From Poronia punctata (lineage: Eukaryota; Ascomycota; Sordariomycetes; Xylariales; Xylariaceae), in assembly GCA_022579005.1 (NCBI GenBank), contig MU401467.1:62001-126000 (forward strand): 64,000 nucleotides of DNA, read 5' to 3'. A model generated the notes under the pieces. That model was not told where the DNA came from. It worked only from the letters and a program-made list of their open reading frames with translations, and searched no databases. Every line of letters starts with the position of its first letter. Within the stretch, counting starts at the first letter, position 1. Positions 20,046 to 31,921 of this stretch are shown here, piece after piece. Position numbers and translations under genes: made by a program.

Positions 20046-21733
20046 CTTGTTGGCTGTTTTTATAGATAGAACTGGAGGTGGATGAATATGTTAAGGAGGA
20101 GCGATAGAGAACAGGACGTCAAGGGAGGCGTACGTCCTTATTCTGGAAGAAATGGTGTTGTTTATTAGAGTGGGCGCTGTACCAAACGAATAAAAAGAAG
20201 AGAAGGTAGGGGAGGTAGGGAGGGCAATGTTTGAGAAAAGGGGCGTTTAAAACACAATAGCGTGGGAAAATGGCAATGTTCATTGAGAGAACTCAATCTA
20301 AAGATCCAGATTATAACATACCTTGAATAGAATACGTCTTCGTTTGCCTAACACGACGCAGACAGAGATGTGATGGACTGCTCAAAATTACCTACCACAG
20401 CTAGCAAAAGACGGAGGCGAAGTTTCGTGGCAATGAGAAACTACAATGGTTATTTGCCTTCTGTTTCGCGACGGAAGAAGCAGTCACACATTCTACTAAA
20501 GATGAATCGCAGTAGTACCTACATGTACGTACCCGAGTATACTTGAGTGGGAAAGAAGGCACGATGGGAAACGGGCCTGTCAAGGTTCTCTATACGTGTA
20601 TTAACCTGGTAAATGTTATGTAGGTCATGACTTCTAGTACGGAAGGGCATATGCTTCATCTCCAGATTGATTCAAGTTGCATTGATGTGTTACCAGTATC
20701 TTTACCTGAAGCCTGAGTGCGACGGGAAGACAGCAATCTTGAAACACAACAAACAGATTCAATCGACCTGAAGTAGCTTTCCGGGGAGGCTACATCGCAC
20801 AGATTCCTCTCCCCGATGCCACGGCAGGATACTACTCGCCCGAAAACCCCCCGAAAACTGTCAATGGGCTATGGTTAGTTGTATCACGTTTCCAACTTGA
20901 AGATCTCGAAGAGTGTTACTAGGTAGACTAGCTTGGTATGGCAATAGAGCAGCTAACAGACAGTAGAAGTGTAGGTGCTCATACCCACCTCTACCAAGTC
21001 CCGCTTGGCTGCAGTTGTACAGAGTTTATGCCTAACATGCACAATCTGTCCGATGTTACGTATGAATACATATGCATTTTGGATGTCAGAGTGGGCTGCT
21101 CTCCTAACCGTGGCGAAGTTCAACAGTATACCTCTAATATAAGATGGTATTGCACGCGATACTCACACCGCCACGCACGTGAGCTGTCTTGCATGCGTGA
21201 TGCCTAGGTCGCCCATTAAATTCGTCTCTGCAACGGTGGACAGTTTTGGTTTCGGGATGACCAACCAATATCTATTCGTTCGTCAGAACACCCGAATGCG
21301 ATATGTGTAACTCGCTGCTAGTTTGTATGACTGTATCTGATGATTCCAGCACATGTCTCGAGCCACCGGAGATTGGAAAAAGAGCCGAAGGACTGGGTAA
21401 CTTCTTACTCCCCTGGCCCCTTGCATTGAGCCATATGTCGAAAGCCGTTGCAAGAGGCAAACAACGTTCCCGCTCGGCCATACTATGTACCCTGGTGCTT
21501 AGGTAACAGGCAGTTATCACCCTGTTTGCCGCTCTCGGCTCAAACACAACGGACGGCATCCTACTTCATCCAAGAATCATGTTATCCGGCCGAATAAAAT
21601 TACATACATGTCAGTAACACCTAGAGCGATCCTCAAGGGATATGTGCTCCTCCATAGTGACTAATAAGGGAATTGCAAACTTTATCTTTCTTTTGTCAAA
21701 CTTCGCCTACGCTATATGATATGCTGTGTTGTA
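20046..21733. other. Intergenic upstream of protease, downstream of LHS1
   Basis: Promoter region of the protease (a TATAAAAA is visible at 20057-20064, reverse strand, but very near the ATG) and 3' flank of LHS1. No other gene is supported; open frames at 20938-21207 and 21272-21559 lack domains. Confidence 0.55.
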
Positions 21734-24712
21734 TTACAATTCGTCATGTTTTGGTTCCCTGTCCTTCTGCTCCTGAGTAGCTTTCTTGATCAACTCCTCG
21801 AGCTCCTCTGCCGAAGGTAGCTCCCCGTTCTCGCCAAACTTGAGGTCCACCGTCGGCTCCGCGTTATCCTTGGCAGTCTTCGTAGCGCTCTTAGACTTTG
21901 TCTTGCTTGACTTCTTTGAGCTGCTCTTCTTGGTTTTTGACTCCATCTTCTTGACGCTCTTCATAGCCAGCTCAATGCCAGCCTGCTCCAACTGCTTCGC
22001 CTTCTCTGTGAGATCCTTGACGAGCAGGATCGGCTCTGTAGTCTGCGGTAGCTTTTCTTGTTCTTGAAGCTTCTCTTCCAGCCAAGTCGCTATAGAATCG
22101 TAAAGTTTCGTGAACTCTTCTATATCCTCCATCGTAAATAGAGGTGTCGGAGGACCGCTGTCCGCCGCAGCCGTGGTGGTTGTTGATGTTGTCGTCTGTT
22201 CATCTTCTAGGCCATCAAACTCGGGGGCGTCTTGACTCGGAGCTTCTGTAACGCTCGCTGGCGCTTCAGTTGAAGATGTGGCGCTTGCAGAGGCCGCGGC
22301 CGCGGCCTCACGGATCTGCTCCTTCAACTGTTCAATCCACGTACTGGTCTTGCCCAGTGTGTCTCTCAACGACTTGACTAGTTCCGGGCGCTTAGTTGAC
22401 TCGTCAACCCTCTTCTGGATAGGTGCAACCAGGTCTTTGAGCTCCTTAAGTTTGGACTTTAGCTCTTCGCGAGGCGCATCTGCTCCGTCGTCATAGATCC
22501 AGTCACTGGCATCACTAGCTTTGCTTTCAAGCTTCGTCCGCTCTTCCGTAGTAGAGACCGCCACAAAATCATCGGCTTCTAGCAGATCCCTGACCTTGTA
22601 CGTGTATCCTTCCAGCTGATTAAGTGTCTCTTCTCGTAGACGGCGTGCCTTGTCAGAAGTCTCAAACGCCTTGAGGCGATCTTTGGCTTTGGTGAACTCT
22701 GACTTCGACAACTCGGGAATACCCAGGTTTTCAATGGAGTGATCCACCGTAATGGTCACAAGGCGCTTCTGAGGGGGCTGGTTGCTCTCTGTTGACTCGC
22801 CAGATGCCGAAGGAGTGGCGGCAGATTCCGTGGACGAAGCGGTAGCCGTCTCTACTTCTGTAGACGTAGTTTCTTCGCCTTCGCTGCTCTCACCATCTGA
22901 CGAAGTCTTTTGGTCCTTGTTCTTACCGAAGCCGAACAAGTTCTTCACGCCGTCCATGATGCCCTCTTTCTCGGCAGCTTCGGTTTCACACTCTGCAAAG
23001 GCTCTGACCACTTGGACCTCGCCGTTCTCTGCAGCTAAGCGGAGCTGGGTTTTGAACTGAATATCTTCTTCTGCACACCCATATTTCTCGACAAGCGATG
23101 CTACCGTAGCCGTTAGATTTTTTGTCGTCATCAACTTGGTCTCCTTCTCGACGACTCCCTCGGCCGAGGGGACCTGCTGATAAAAGCGGACGGCGAAGTC
23201 CTCTCGGTTTGTAAAGGTAATTTCCTTGGGCGCCGCGCTAAGCAGAGATCGCTCAGTCCAAAGACGTTGCTGTTGAGGCTTATTTTGGGCGTTAGTCCAT
23301 TTCATTCCTGCGGCATAGGAGGCTCCCTCGGACACTCGAATCTCCTTAACGCGGAAACTGGGACTCAGCTCGGCAGCTCTAAAGCCGGCACCAAAGACAG
23401 CGGCTTCATCCGAGTTGACGTTGCTTCGGAGTTTATCAGATCCTGCAATCTTTTCTAGTTCCTTCTGGACAAATGGGGTGCGGGAAGCACCGCCGTGAAG
23501 AATGATGGAGTCGAGTTGAGTGATATCAAGCTCGGCCACATCTAAAGCCTTCTGGGCAGCAATGGTAACTCTCTTGCCATAGGCCTCGGCCATCTTCTCG
23601 AACTCTGCCCGCGTAACTTTATACCGGAAATCAACGTCCTGATACAGTTCCTCAAAGCTAGCAGCAGTGTCGACATTAGCGCTTAGAATATGACGGAGTC
23701 TCTCGGCCTCCTTCAGTAGCTTCGCCATGGCGCGGCCGTGTCCTCGGAGGCCTTCCTCGGTGACAGAGGCCTTCTTAGCGGCGGACGTCTCGACAAACTT
23801 GGAAACCATGTCATCGACAATCAAGTAATTGAATGCGTCACCGCCTAGGGTTCTATCCCAACCATTACCCAGGACTATGACCTCTTGAACTGTCTTGTTG
23901 TATTTTCCCACGTCCTTAACGGTGCGGCCTTGGAATTTCATGACGGTCGCCTTGGTCGAGCCAGCACCCATATCGAACACCATGTGGTATTCTGGATTCC
24001 CGCCCTCGCTCACGTTTGGGAAGGTCCTGCTCGTGGCGTAGTTCAAGCCGACAGCCAGGCCATCGCTTATCAAAGAGAGAACCTTCAGGCCGACAATGTC
24101 GCATGCCAGCTCTACAGCGCGCTTCTCATCGGCGGTGTAAAAAGGGGGTACAGTTATAACAACGGAACGGACAGTGGATCCAGAGCCGGCTAAAGCCTCG
24201 GCATTACGCTGGATACTCTGAAGCTCCATAGCCAGTAGCTCTTCCACCATCCAAGCCTCCGCGTCTTCTGTAGCCCCGCTCTTGAACGCCACGGTGCCCC
24301 GACTCCCGTGGCCTTCCAACTGTAGGCCTGGATGCCTCGCGGCGTATTCTTGGACCGTCGAATCGTCAAGGGGGAGGCCAAGAAGAGTCTTTAGGTTGGG
24401 GTATACATCGCCGGGAAATCGAGCGGTTAGAGCGATAGCATCTGAGCCGTAGAACCTCTCGGGGTATGAACCGCTTTCAAGGGCATGTTGGGAGGGTTTG
24501 AATGCGACAGCGGAGGTTTCCTTTCTTCTGGAATCTTTCGTCAGGACGATTTCGAGGGGGATGCCAGGCTTAACCAGCGCAGCTTTAATATATTCGGTGC
24601 CAAAGTCGATACCGAGGACAGCAGATATGGCCGAGACGTTTGCGGAAAAGAGAAAAAAGACGCATAATAATATTGACTTCGGGGATAATAGTGGTGGTGC
24701 CATGGTGGGCAA
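21734..24712 (-). CDS. LHS1: ER lumenal Hsp70-family chaperone Lhs1/GRP170
   Basis: Single exon, 992 aa. An N-terminal signal peptide (about 1-28, hydrophobic ILLCVFFLFSANVSA) leads straight into the Hsp70 nucleotide-binding domain: phosphate-1 loop LGIDFGTEYIKAAL, phosphate-2 VFDMGAGSTKATVM (about residue 245) and adenosine motif ILHGGASRTPF. After the beta domain comes an acidic/Ser/Thr-rich loop, an extended helical region, a second Ser/Thr/Ala-rich linker and a Lys-rich tail, ending in the ER-retention tetrapeptide HDEL. The large size, the inserted acidic loop and HDEL match Lhs1/GRP170, which acts as nucleotide-exchange factor for BiP/Kar2 and in ER import and folding. An alternative start three codons downstream (MAPPLL) is equally plausible. 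A UPR-like TGACGTGA lies 78-85 nt upstream. Confidence 0.95.
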   Translation of the reverse strand: MPTMAPPLLSPKSILLCVFFLFSANVSAISAVLGIDFGTEYIKAALVKPGIPLEIVLTKDSRRKETSAVAFKPSQHALESGSYPERFYGSDAIALTARFPGDVYPNLKTLLGLPLDDSTVQEYAARHPGLQLEGHGSRGTVAFKSGATEDAEAWMVEELLAMELQSIQRNAEALAGSGSTVRSVVITVPPFYTADEKRAVELACDIVGLKVLSLISDGLAVGLNYATSRTFPNVSEGGNPEYHMVFDMGAGSTKATVMKFQGRTVKDVGKYNKTVQEVIVLGNGWDRTLGGDAFNYLIVDDMVSKFVETSAAKKASVTEEGLRGHGRAMAKLLKEAERLRHILSANVDTAASFEELYQDVDFRYKVTRAEFEKMAEAYGKRVTIAAQKALDVAELDITQLDSIILHGGASRTPFVQKELEKIAGSDKLRSNVNSDEAAVFGAGFRAAELSPSFRVKEIRVSEGASYAAGMKWTNAQNKPQQQRLWTERSLLSAAPKEITFTNREDFAVRFYQQVPSAEGVVEKETKLMTTKNLTATVASLVEKYGCAEEDIQFKTQLRLAAENGEVQVVRAFAECETEAAEKEGIMDGVKNLFGFGKNKDQKTSSDGESSEGEETTSTEVETATASSTESAATPSASGESTESNQPPQKRLVTITVDHSIENLGIPELSKSEFTKAKDRLKAFETSDKARRLREETLNQLEGYTYKVRDLLEADDFVAVSTTEERTKLESKASDASDWIYDDGADAPREELKSKLKELKDLVAPIQKRVDESTKRPELVKSLRDTLGKTSTWIEQLKEQIREAAAAASASATSSTEAPASVTEAPSQDAPEFDGLEDEQTTTSTTTTAAADSGPPTPLFTMEDIEEFTKLYDSIATWLEEKLQEQEKLPQTTEPILLVKDLTEKAKQLEQAGIELAMKSVKKMESKTKKSSSKKSSKTKSKSATKTAKDNAEPTVDLKFGENGELPSAEELEELIKKATQEQKDREPKHDEL

Positions 24713-25793
24713 ATGAGGGAGGGGCGAGTTCGGCGCAAGAGTCGCCTACACACAAACACGGACGAGGAACCAGCAACTACAATTGATCGTGACGTGACTG
24801 GCAAATATAAGTTGCACGTCGTGTATATATATGGTAGGAAGAATGATCGACAGATGTGCAGATGGCTGATCAGGATATTTGTAGAATGGGGAGAACAGAA
24901 GCGTGGATAAGGGTAGAACCTTCGCGCAATGGGTGACGAGGCTAAGTATAAGACATTAGATAAACGACCGCAATCTTCCAATTAACCCTCGAAGATTGAA
25001 ATAGGTAGGTACCTTAAGTAGGCAGGGAGGTAAATCTGGCCTCAACTTTCAAACGTTATCATGGCCTAGCAGCAACAACAGTAGTGATACAGCGGTCTGC
25101 GTTTATAACATTCTCTGCCTTTCTCAATTTTAACAAATAGCATGACGTGTTACTAAAATTCCATTGTGAAAGGACAGCTTGTTGCAATCCGACCCCTGTT
25201 GTGGCTAGGATTTCCCAGTGAAGCCACCAATGTCAGTCTGATTGGTCTATCGCTAGTTTTCTGCCCCAAAACGGGAATAGCTGAGATGTCACCCCGCTGC
25301 AGCAGGGCTCAAGCTGGCCGACCTTGTCCAAGACACTGCTTTTCGACACGTGTACATGTGGCTTCTGTACTCTGTACCTGCTGCCAACCCAGCCACTCTC
25401 GGTTTCCTTATGTACCGAGGTACACTCGCGGGTGTTACTTCCTGAGAAGAGCCCACATCTCGAATCTCCCCAAGTGACAAAGTGGTAACTTCTAATATCT
25501 TGACTACAACTCAGATGTGATTGCAAGAGTTGAGATAAGAACGAGGGCATGTACTAAAGTACAAGTTAGCTGTTAATCAGACTTTGTAGGTATTATGTAA
25601 GTTTTCAAGGACGTGAGGGGATTTCCCACTTCCGACCTCGGGAGTCGGTAGACCGTGGGAGACCGCAAGGTAGGGAGGAGGTAAGGAGGTAGTAGGCCAA
25701 CCGCAGTCTCCGCTGCTTGTGACATGTTGCCTCATACACCCCTCACCAATACAACAGTGAAACAGCGAGTAAATCTTGCTCTGACGTTACAAC
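24713..25793. other. Divergent promoter region LHS1 / SDR
   Basis: Between two divergently transcribed genes. Contains the LHS1 TATA-like run and bZIP site and the SDR leader. An open frame at 25166-25477 has no domain. Contains TAGGTAGGTACC near 25003-25014. Confidence 0.6.
24790..24797. promoter_or_regulatory. Candidate UPR/Hac1-type element upstream of LHS1
   Basis: TGACGTGA, an ACGT-core bZIP site of the kind bound by Hac1/XBP1-class factors, 78 nt before the LHS1 ATG. A TATATATA run lies slightly further upstream (24821-24833). Lhs1 is a known unfolded-protein-response target in yeasts; use here is inferred. Confidence 0.4.
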
Positions 25794-26663
25794 ATGTCGA
25801 AAGTTGATAATAGGATATCAGGCCGCCTAGCCCTAATCACGGGCGCTTCTGGAGGGTAGGTTAGCCATTTCTATTCCTGATCAGATCCTGTCGCCGTTCA
25901 ATATCGTTCCGTCTGTCTCTTATGGTTTATTGACTCCCAGCGTGCTAGGATTGGTGCAGCGACCGCCCGGGACTTGTGGGCGGAGGGGTGCTCTCTGGCT
26001 CTTACGGGTTTCAGCAAAATCCAAGCCGTGCAAGATCTCGTACAAGAGCTGACTTCCAAACGGACTCATGAGAACCAAAAAGTCTCAGCGCATCAGCTTG
26101 ACACGGGCGATGCTTCGGCGGTCGAGCAACTCTTCCAGACCATCAGGTCCGAACACGGCCAAGACGGACCCGATATCCTAGTCTCAAATGCGGGATACGG
26201 AAAACGTTTTCCGGGTATTTTGGACGTGAGCCTCGAAGAATTCGACCATACAATAAATGTCAACCTTAGAGCGTCCTTTATCCTCTCCAAACTCAGCATC
26301 CCGCATATGGAGGCTCAAGGATGGGGACGCATAGTCTTTGTGTCTTCAATTGCCGCTATCGGTGGCGGAATCAACGCTTGCCATTACGCTGCTTCGAAAG
26401 GTGGCTTGTCAGCCATGATGAAGAACTTGGCGGCAAAGCACGCGAAATCTGGCATCACAGTCAACGACGTGGCACCAGCTATGATTGGAGATACTGGAAT
26501 GATACCGAACGCTCAGTTTCTCGAGGGAACCCCGGGCGATGTCAAAAACATTCCAGTAGGTAGGCTGGGAACACCGGAAGAATGCGCCGGGGTCATTACT
26601 ATGTGCTGCAAGACGGGTTACCTAACGGGGCAGAGCATTTTGTTGAGCGGCGGCCTGAAATGA
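25794..26663 (+). CDS. Short-chain dehydrogenase/reductase (3-oxoacyl-ACP reductase-like)
   Basis: Two exons (25794-25855, 25949-26663) give 258 aa. Splicing GG|GTAGGT...GCTAG|G reconstitutes the Rossmann nucleotide motif TGASGGIG (residues 16-23), which no unspliced frame contains. Downstream are the structural SNAGYG (NAG) motif, the catalytic Ser in VFVSSIAAIGGG, and YAASKGG, the Y-x-x-x-K catalytic pair. A PVGRLGTPEEC segment and a terminal GQSILLSGG are typical of FabG-like SDRs. It probably reduces a 3-oxo group using NAD(P)H; substrate and pathway are unknown. No neighbouring biosynthetic genes indicate a cluster. The terminal sequence is complete for the classical-SDR length (about 250 aa). 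Confidence 0.9.
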
Positions 26664-27817
26664 AATGATGAATACTTGCGCTAGTCCGCCGAACCAGGAC
26701 GTCCAACAAATAGGTTTCTTGCGTCCTTTATCTAGAGACCTCTTCATCTAATGGATACCCCTAGTCCAGGGGCACAGGTAGCGATGGATATAATTAATAC
26801 TTCGGCATTATAAAGGTTATTAGGACTAGAAATGGAACTCGATGAGGCGCATGTCGCCGGTCGAACTGTGCGGACATTATTGAACCTAACCGCACTTTGT
26901 ACTACTTAATGCCGATGGTACAACCGGTGAACTCCGGCTTCTTATAACCATTAACCTTGAACTACCTATATAATCACCTATCTAGACCTCGTCACTCCTT
27001 GCAGGCTTGGGGTGTTGCGTATGCTCGACTTCAAAGTTCGCACTAAGTGGGGCCGCGGCACTGTTCCATCCGGAGAACCCAACTTGCGGAGAACCCTTAC
27101 AGCAGTTAAAAGCGATCATTCAGGGGGAAAGTCCGGATTCCGGGGCGGTCGGGGTTCCGTTCTTTAAGTTCAACAGCACATGGATCAACACTCAAGCAGC
27201 ACTCAATTAAATCGGTCAGGCACCCTTCCTTATGCAATCCAGCCACGTCACCTAAGTACTTACTTACTTACTAGAGTAACCCAACAACTATCAAACACTG
27301 GAAAGAACAACAGGTAAAGTAGCAAATGGAGACCCCGCAAGCTTTTCGGTGGCCAATCTCCGTTCGCTTATCTCGTATGGCATTTCCAAACAACGACAGG
27401 CATAACCCATTTTAAGAGGTTGTTAACCCCAGACAAAACTCCATCCAATCCGAAGTTTCCTGCACCAAACACTTTGAACAAAGCACATCCCCGGGCAATT
27501 TCGTAACAGGCCGCAATAGCGAGCTTTTTGACTCATAGTTACGAGAAATTTGAGTTGAGTGACCCGCCCTACAGTGACGTTCTATAAAGTTCTATTGGGC
27601 ATTGCTTGGATTGCCGCCTTATGCACTAGAGTCACTTACACATCCTCCCAAAGGTATATATATATATATTCCCACCGCCCCTCCACCACACACTTTTGTC
27701 CATACGTGCGACTTACAGCCAAATAAAACAAAAGACGCTCAAGACACCCCAAAGTATCAGACAACGACAGAGAAACAAATCCATAGGCAGTCAAGGTCAC
27801 ACATTACCTAGCTAACA
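26664..27817. other. Intergenic SDR-GNAT
   Basis: Tandem genes with about 1.1 kb between. A TA repeat at 27655-27669 may serve as TATA region for the acetyltransferase gene, followed by a C/A-rich leader. No gene is supported. Confidence 0.6.
27655..27669 (+). promoter_or_regulatory. TATATA promoter-like tract
   Basis: Alternating TA run about 150 bp upstream of the ATG at 27818, followed by a C/A-rich leader. Confidence 0.4.
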
Positions 27818-28943
27818 ATGGGTACGCCTTTCCTCTCGTTCCTCCCGCCGACGGGGCTCCGCAATTACGACCGTAACTTGCCGCACGACAAGCAATCCTC
27901 AGACATACCGGCGATATTCAGAGATGCCATGTGTGTCCGTGAGGAGGTCTTTGTGGAAGAGCAAGGATGGCCTCTCGCGATGGAGCACGATGACGACGAC
28001 GAGCGATCTTGCCAGTATGTCCGGCTTATGCCCCCCCACTTCTTATATTGCCCTCTGTTTTGTCTCATCGGCAGCGAGGGAGTAAAACGAGATGGTTGCT
28101 GATGTTGTGTAGCTGGGTCACGTATGCGTCGGTAAACAGGACCGTGTCGCCCGAGGTACGCGATCCGGAGACAGGCGAGGTTGTGCGATCCCGACGATCC
28201 ACCACCGTAAGCTTACCAATTGGCACGCTGCGAATTGTCCCGTTCCCACACCCTCCCCATCCCCAGGACGGCGCCCGGTACGTGGACGACGTGCTACAAC
28301 CCGACGTGGACGACGGGGGACATGATGGCGCGGGAGAGGACGGTGCCGGCACGAACGACGGCTCAACGGAGACAGGTGCTGCTGTTCGTGGCCGTAAACA
28401 AAGCCTCTTGGGCGACCAGGACAAAACTCGGCAGACATCTGCAAGGCCGTTCGGTAGGGACCGGGCGACCGATTTCCATGACGGCAAGGAGCCTTACGTC
28501 AAACTAGGCCGGCTGGCAGTAGCCCGTGAGTACCGCGGTCACAGGGTTGCCGAGCGGCTATGGAACGCGGCGAAGAAGTGGCTCCAAGATAACCCGACTT
28601 ACTTCAACCCGAGTATCACCGTGCTAGGGATGGAGACAAGTAAGTCATTACAGGCGTCCTTTTCGTTCTCCCGGAGCAAACGCCGATTCTGAAACACAAA
28701 AGTTACCGCCGTTCATGTAGCCGAAGGTACTAATCTGTATTTGCAGTGAGAGCTGAGACCGTAGACGACATCCCCCGGTGGAAGGGGCTCGTATGTGTAC
28801 ATGCACAGCAGCGCACTGTAAAAGTATACGAAGGCTGGGGATTCCAGGTAGACCACGCCATGGGAACGTGGTACGAGCAAGGCATTCCGCATGTGGGCAT
28901 GTTTCTGCGGTTGGAAATCAGAGAGAAATCTCCCCAATTCTAA
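27818..28943 (+). CDS. GNAT-family N-acetyltransferase
   Basis: Three exons (27818-28014, 28113-28639, 28747-28943) give 306 aa. Donors GTATGT and GTAAGT and acceptors TGTAG and TGCAG all close in frame. An N-terminal segment (FRDAMCVREEVFVEEQG) matches the usual beta1/alpha1 start of GNAT proteins. HWVTYASVN follows as a core strand, then an acidic Gly/Asp-rich insertion (about residues 110-165). The acetyl-CoA-binding motif A lies in LGRLAVAREYRGHRVAERL (R-x-x-G-x-x pattern), and the C-terminal VYEGWGFQVD is the motif B region with a Phe/Tyr-Gly pair. The final residues (HVGMFLRL) are a closing strand. The substrate is unknown; small-molecule or protein amine acetylation is possible. The insertion makes it longer than a minimal GNAT. 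Confidence 0.88.
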
Positions 28944-29463
28944 CATGGGAAAGGATGGACACATGAAAGACCTAGCCATGTCTGGCCAAAAGGGCATTAA
29001 ATATTCTATCATAGACTTCATTATCCATCGTTCGGTTGAAGGCGCATTCGAGAGTCCGAGTGCGTCACTGGACGTCATATCAGCATAGAATTGTCAGAAA
29101 ATACAAAGGCTCGCAAGAGTCTTTCACAGTATTGACACCGGATATTTTCGTAAAAGCACCCCAAGTACTATTTCAGAGAGACACCTCCATTACCCGGGCA
29201 ACATAATTTGCGATTTCCGTATCCCAATGCTGACCCACTAGCTCACGGCTGCAAATTTGCCAGAGACTGCTCGGAAGCCGCTGAAGTTCATAATTTCAGT
29301 TCATTTTTTGCCCACCCAGGCAGAGCTGTATGGAGACGCCCTATATGACTATCATTTGCCATGGTACCGCATCCCACCTGAGCCAGAACGCACAAATGCA
29401 CAGTGTAAAATGCCCAGATCGTCCACGCCGAATAAAACCCAGAAAGAGATCGTCCGCCCTGCC
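28944..29463. other. Convergent 3' region GNAT / RPS5
   Basis: The two genes converge here. No gene is seen in about 520 bp. Confidence 0.65.
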
Positions 29464-30410
29464 TTATCGGTTGCTCTTGGCGACACGCTCCAGCTCATCC
29501 TTCTTCTTGATAGCGTATGAGTTGCTGCTACCCTTGGCAGCGTTGATCAGCTCCTCAGCCAGGCACTCGGCAATAGACTTGACGTTGCGGAAAGAAGCCT
29601 CACGGGCACCGGTGGTCAGGAGAGCGATGGCCTGGTTGACACGGCGCAGAGGGGAAACATCGACGGCTTGTCGGCGGACGGTACCGGCGGAACCAATACG
29701 TGTGCTGTCTTCACGGGGGCCGCAGTTGACAATGGCGTCAACAGCGATCTGGATGGGGTTCTGGTCGGTCATCAGGTGGATCTGCCACACGAGTTAGAAT
29801 CCGCCACGGTTCGCACAAATCGACAATTATTCCTCTCGGGGCGCCTGGGTATCCTTACGATCTCGAAGGCATGGGCAACGATGCGGACGGCCATCAGCTT
29901 CTTGCCGTTGTTGCGGCCGTGCATCATGAGCGAGTTGGTAAGACGCTCAATGATAGGGCAGTTGGCCTTGCGGAATCGCTTAGCCGCATATCGACCGGCA
30001 GAGTGAGGTACGTAGACCGGTGATCGGATCTGGATATAATCGCTGAAGCAGTCCCTCCGTTAGCTTCTGTTCCTATATCCCAAGTGCATGTCCTCCATTG
30101 CGATGCGGTTGCCGTCGATCGGTGCGAGAAGAAGATATGTTGTAGCCGTAGAAATTGAGAATTTGGGTTCGGAATCAGACGATTGTGCCGACTTACGTTA
30201 ACGAGATGTCGCGGATCTCGACATCCTCGTAGCTCCCTATTTTTTCCAGTCAGCCATCCAATTCTAGTTTGCCAAGTACACGTCCGATGCGTGCATGGAA
30301 CAGAACATACATCGGTTGAACAGCTTAATGCTGCCAATCTCGGATGTGACATCCTTGGGGAGCACCTGGTAGGTGTTGGACTCGACCTCAATCTCGCCGT
30401 TGTCAGACAT
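29464..30410 (-). CDS. RPS5: 40S ribosomal protein uS7 (RPS5)
   Basis: Four exons (30410-30311, 30236-30197, 30042-29859, 29781-29464) give 213 aa, the usual fungal length. Exon 2 is only 40 nt ([13 protein letters not shown]). Characteristic uS7 segments are [55 protein letters not shown], the [17 protein letters not shown] beta-hairpin region, and the C-terminal [20 protein letters not shown]. It is a component of the small-subunit head that contacts mRNA and E-site tRNA. The first intron lies early in the gene, as in many ribosomal protein genes. None of the introns shows C/D-box snoRNA signals that I can see. Confidence 0.97.
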
Positions 30411-31921
30411 TTTGGGCGTTGGCTGGGCTGGCAAATGTATGATTGAAGTGAAATGGTGGGGAGCCGTCGCGATATATTGAGGTGCAGAACAGAAGTTTTT
30501 GGCCGGGTCGACTTCGGCAAGAGGCAATGCAAAATGGATTTACAAGCGAGAGGGGAGTTGGTGGTGGGCGCGCTAGGGCTCAAATGTACCACTGTGTATC
30601 TGCAATCTGCCCCAGTGGGTCCCTCGATACCGCCACTTGTCCACCAGCTGGCTGAACTGAGCCAGGCAACTGCAGGTGCCTCCCAGTTGGACCTACCTAC
30701 CTTGGCAACCACTCCGTCAAAGAACCAAGACTATAAAAAGTACCATGAACTCTCATCACGTATGACATGTTCGATTTGGAGGGTTCGGGGTTAAATAGAA
30801 CAGGAGAGATGAGGGTGGGAAATATATTATTCGTTAGGTTCGATGCCTGTCGACGCATTGGACTATGAAATATTTCGAATTTTTATCATCATGTATTCAT
30901 CTATCTTGGTTATGCTTTCATTCCGGCTCTTTGAATCTTCGAGTCTCCTGCTGATAAGAACATGAAGTACCTTTAACTCCCAACTCGTATACGTAGTACT
31001 ACCTAAACGTACTAAATCGTAAATCTAGTTGATGTGGCGTGAAAGGCAGAGGGTGTCGTACTTCTCCCAATGCCTGACTGGCAGTCCTGCTCCAGAAATT
31101 ACATAAAACAGAATGGATGATGCGATAAGTAGAGATCATTTCCGCGGTAAAATAATCTTAAATCTCTTACGAACTGTAGTGTCACTCTAGTTTCTTCTGA
31201 TATACTTGAGCCTTACGGCGCGCTCTACAGGTCAGATGTCTGAAATCCGATTCCAAGACGCATATACGGGCAATTATTAATCAGTATCATATCTCTCGCC
31301 TGATGAGCCATTCTTACATGTACAAATACCTAGTACTCGCTGCTGTGTGGAAGTTACTACGAGTACCTTAAGAATCATTAGTACAGCGTAATAACTCTGA
31401 ATACGTACCTGTCCGGGCCTGTCCGAGTATTTGGGGTGCCGTTAGAGCAGTCGTTACCACGTGTTACTTCCAGCCAGCTAGGTAATCTGGCCAATCAGCA
31501 TATACCAATATGACAGTTTAGGATATCAGAAGGAGCCGGTCGAATTTCGGCAGCTGACGAACACTGTACCAAGATTCTTTGAATCCTCGGAAATCGAGCT
31601 TCCGCTTTATCACTGGAGCTCGTCTTTTACCGGTACGTAGCTCCGGTTCAGGTACGGACCGTATTGCCTTACCATACCAGAAGCTGAAGACAATCCGTTG
31701 TGAAGCCACATATGCGCGTTGCTGAGGTTAAGCTAGACGCATGTGCTAGATTATATCTCTTTATATACCCAACTCAGGATATCAATTAAGAGAGCTACGA
31801 ATCCCAAGCTTTACCTACTACAGCCAATTGCACTACTAGTGACCTGTCTCTATCCATTTCAACCGCTACACGTAACCTACCTACCTACCTGGTACCGACT
31901 CCGCTTGAAGCTTCGCCCGCC
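30411..31921. other. Divergent intergenic region RPS5 / b5-like gene
   Basis: About 1.5 kb including both promoters. Open frames at 30453-30794 and 31518-31709 show no domain. The TACCTACCTACC run at about 31877-31888 lies just before the b5-like gene. Confidence 0.6.

Noticed and set aside
25794..28943. Biosynthetic gene cluster (SDR plus acetyltransferase side by side)
   Set aside because: No core synthase, P450, transporter or cluster regulator nearby; flanked by housekeeping genes and separated by over 1 kb.
30043..30310. Intronic snoRNA in RPS5
   Set aside because: No convincing C/D or H/ACA boxes in the introns.
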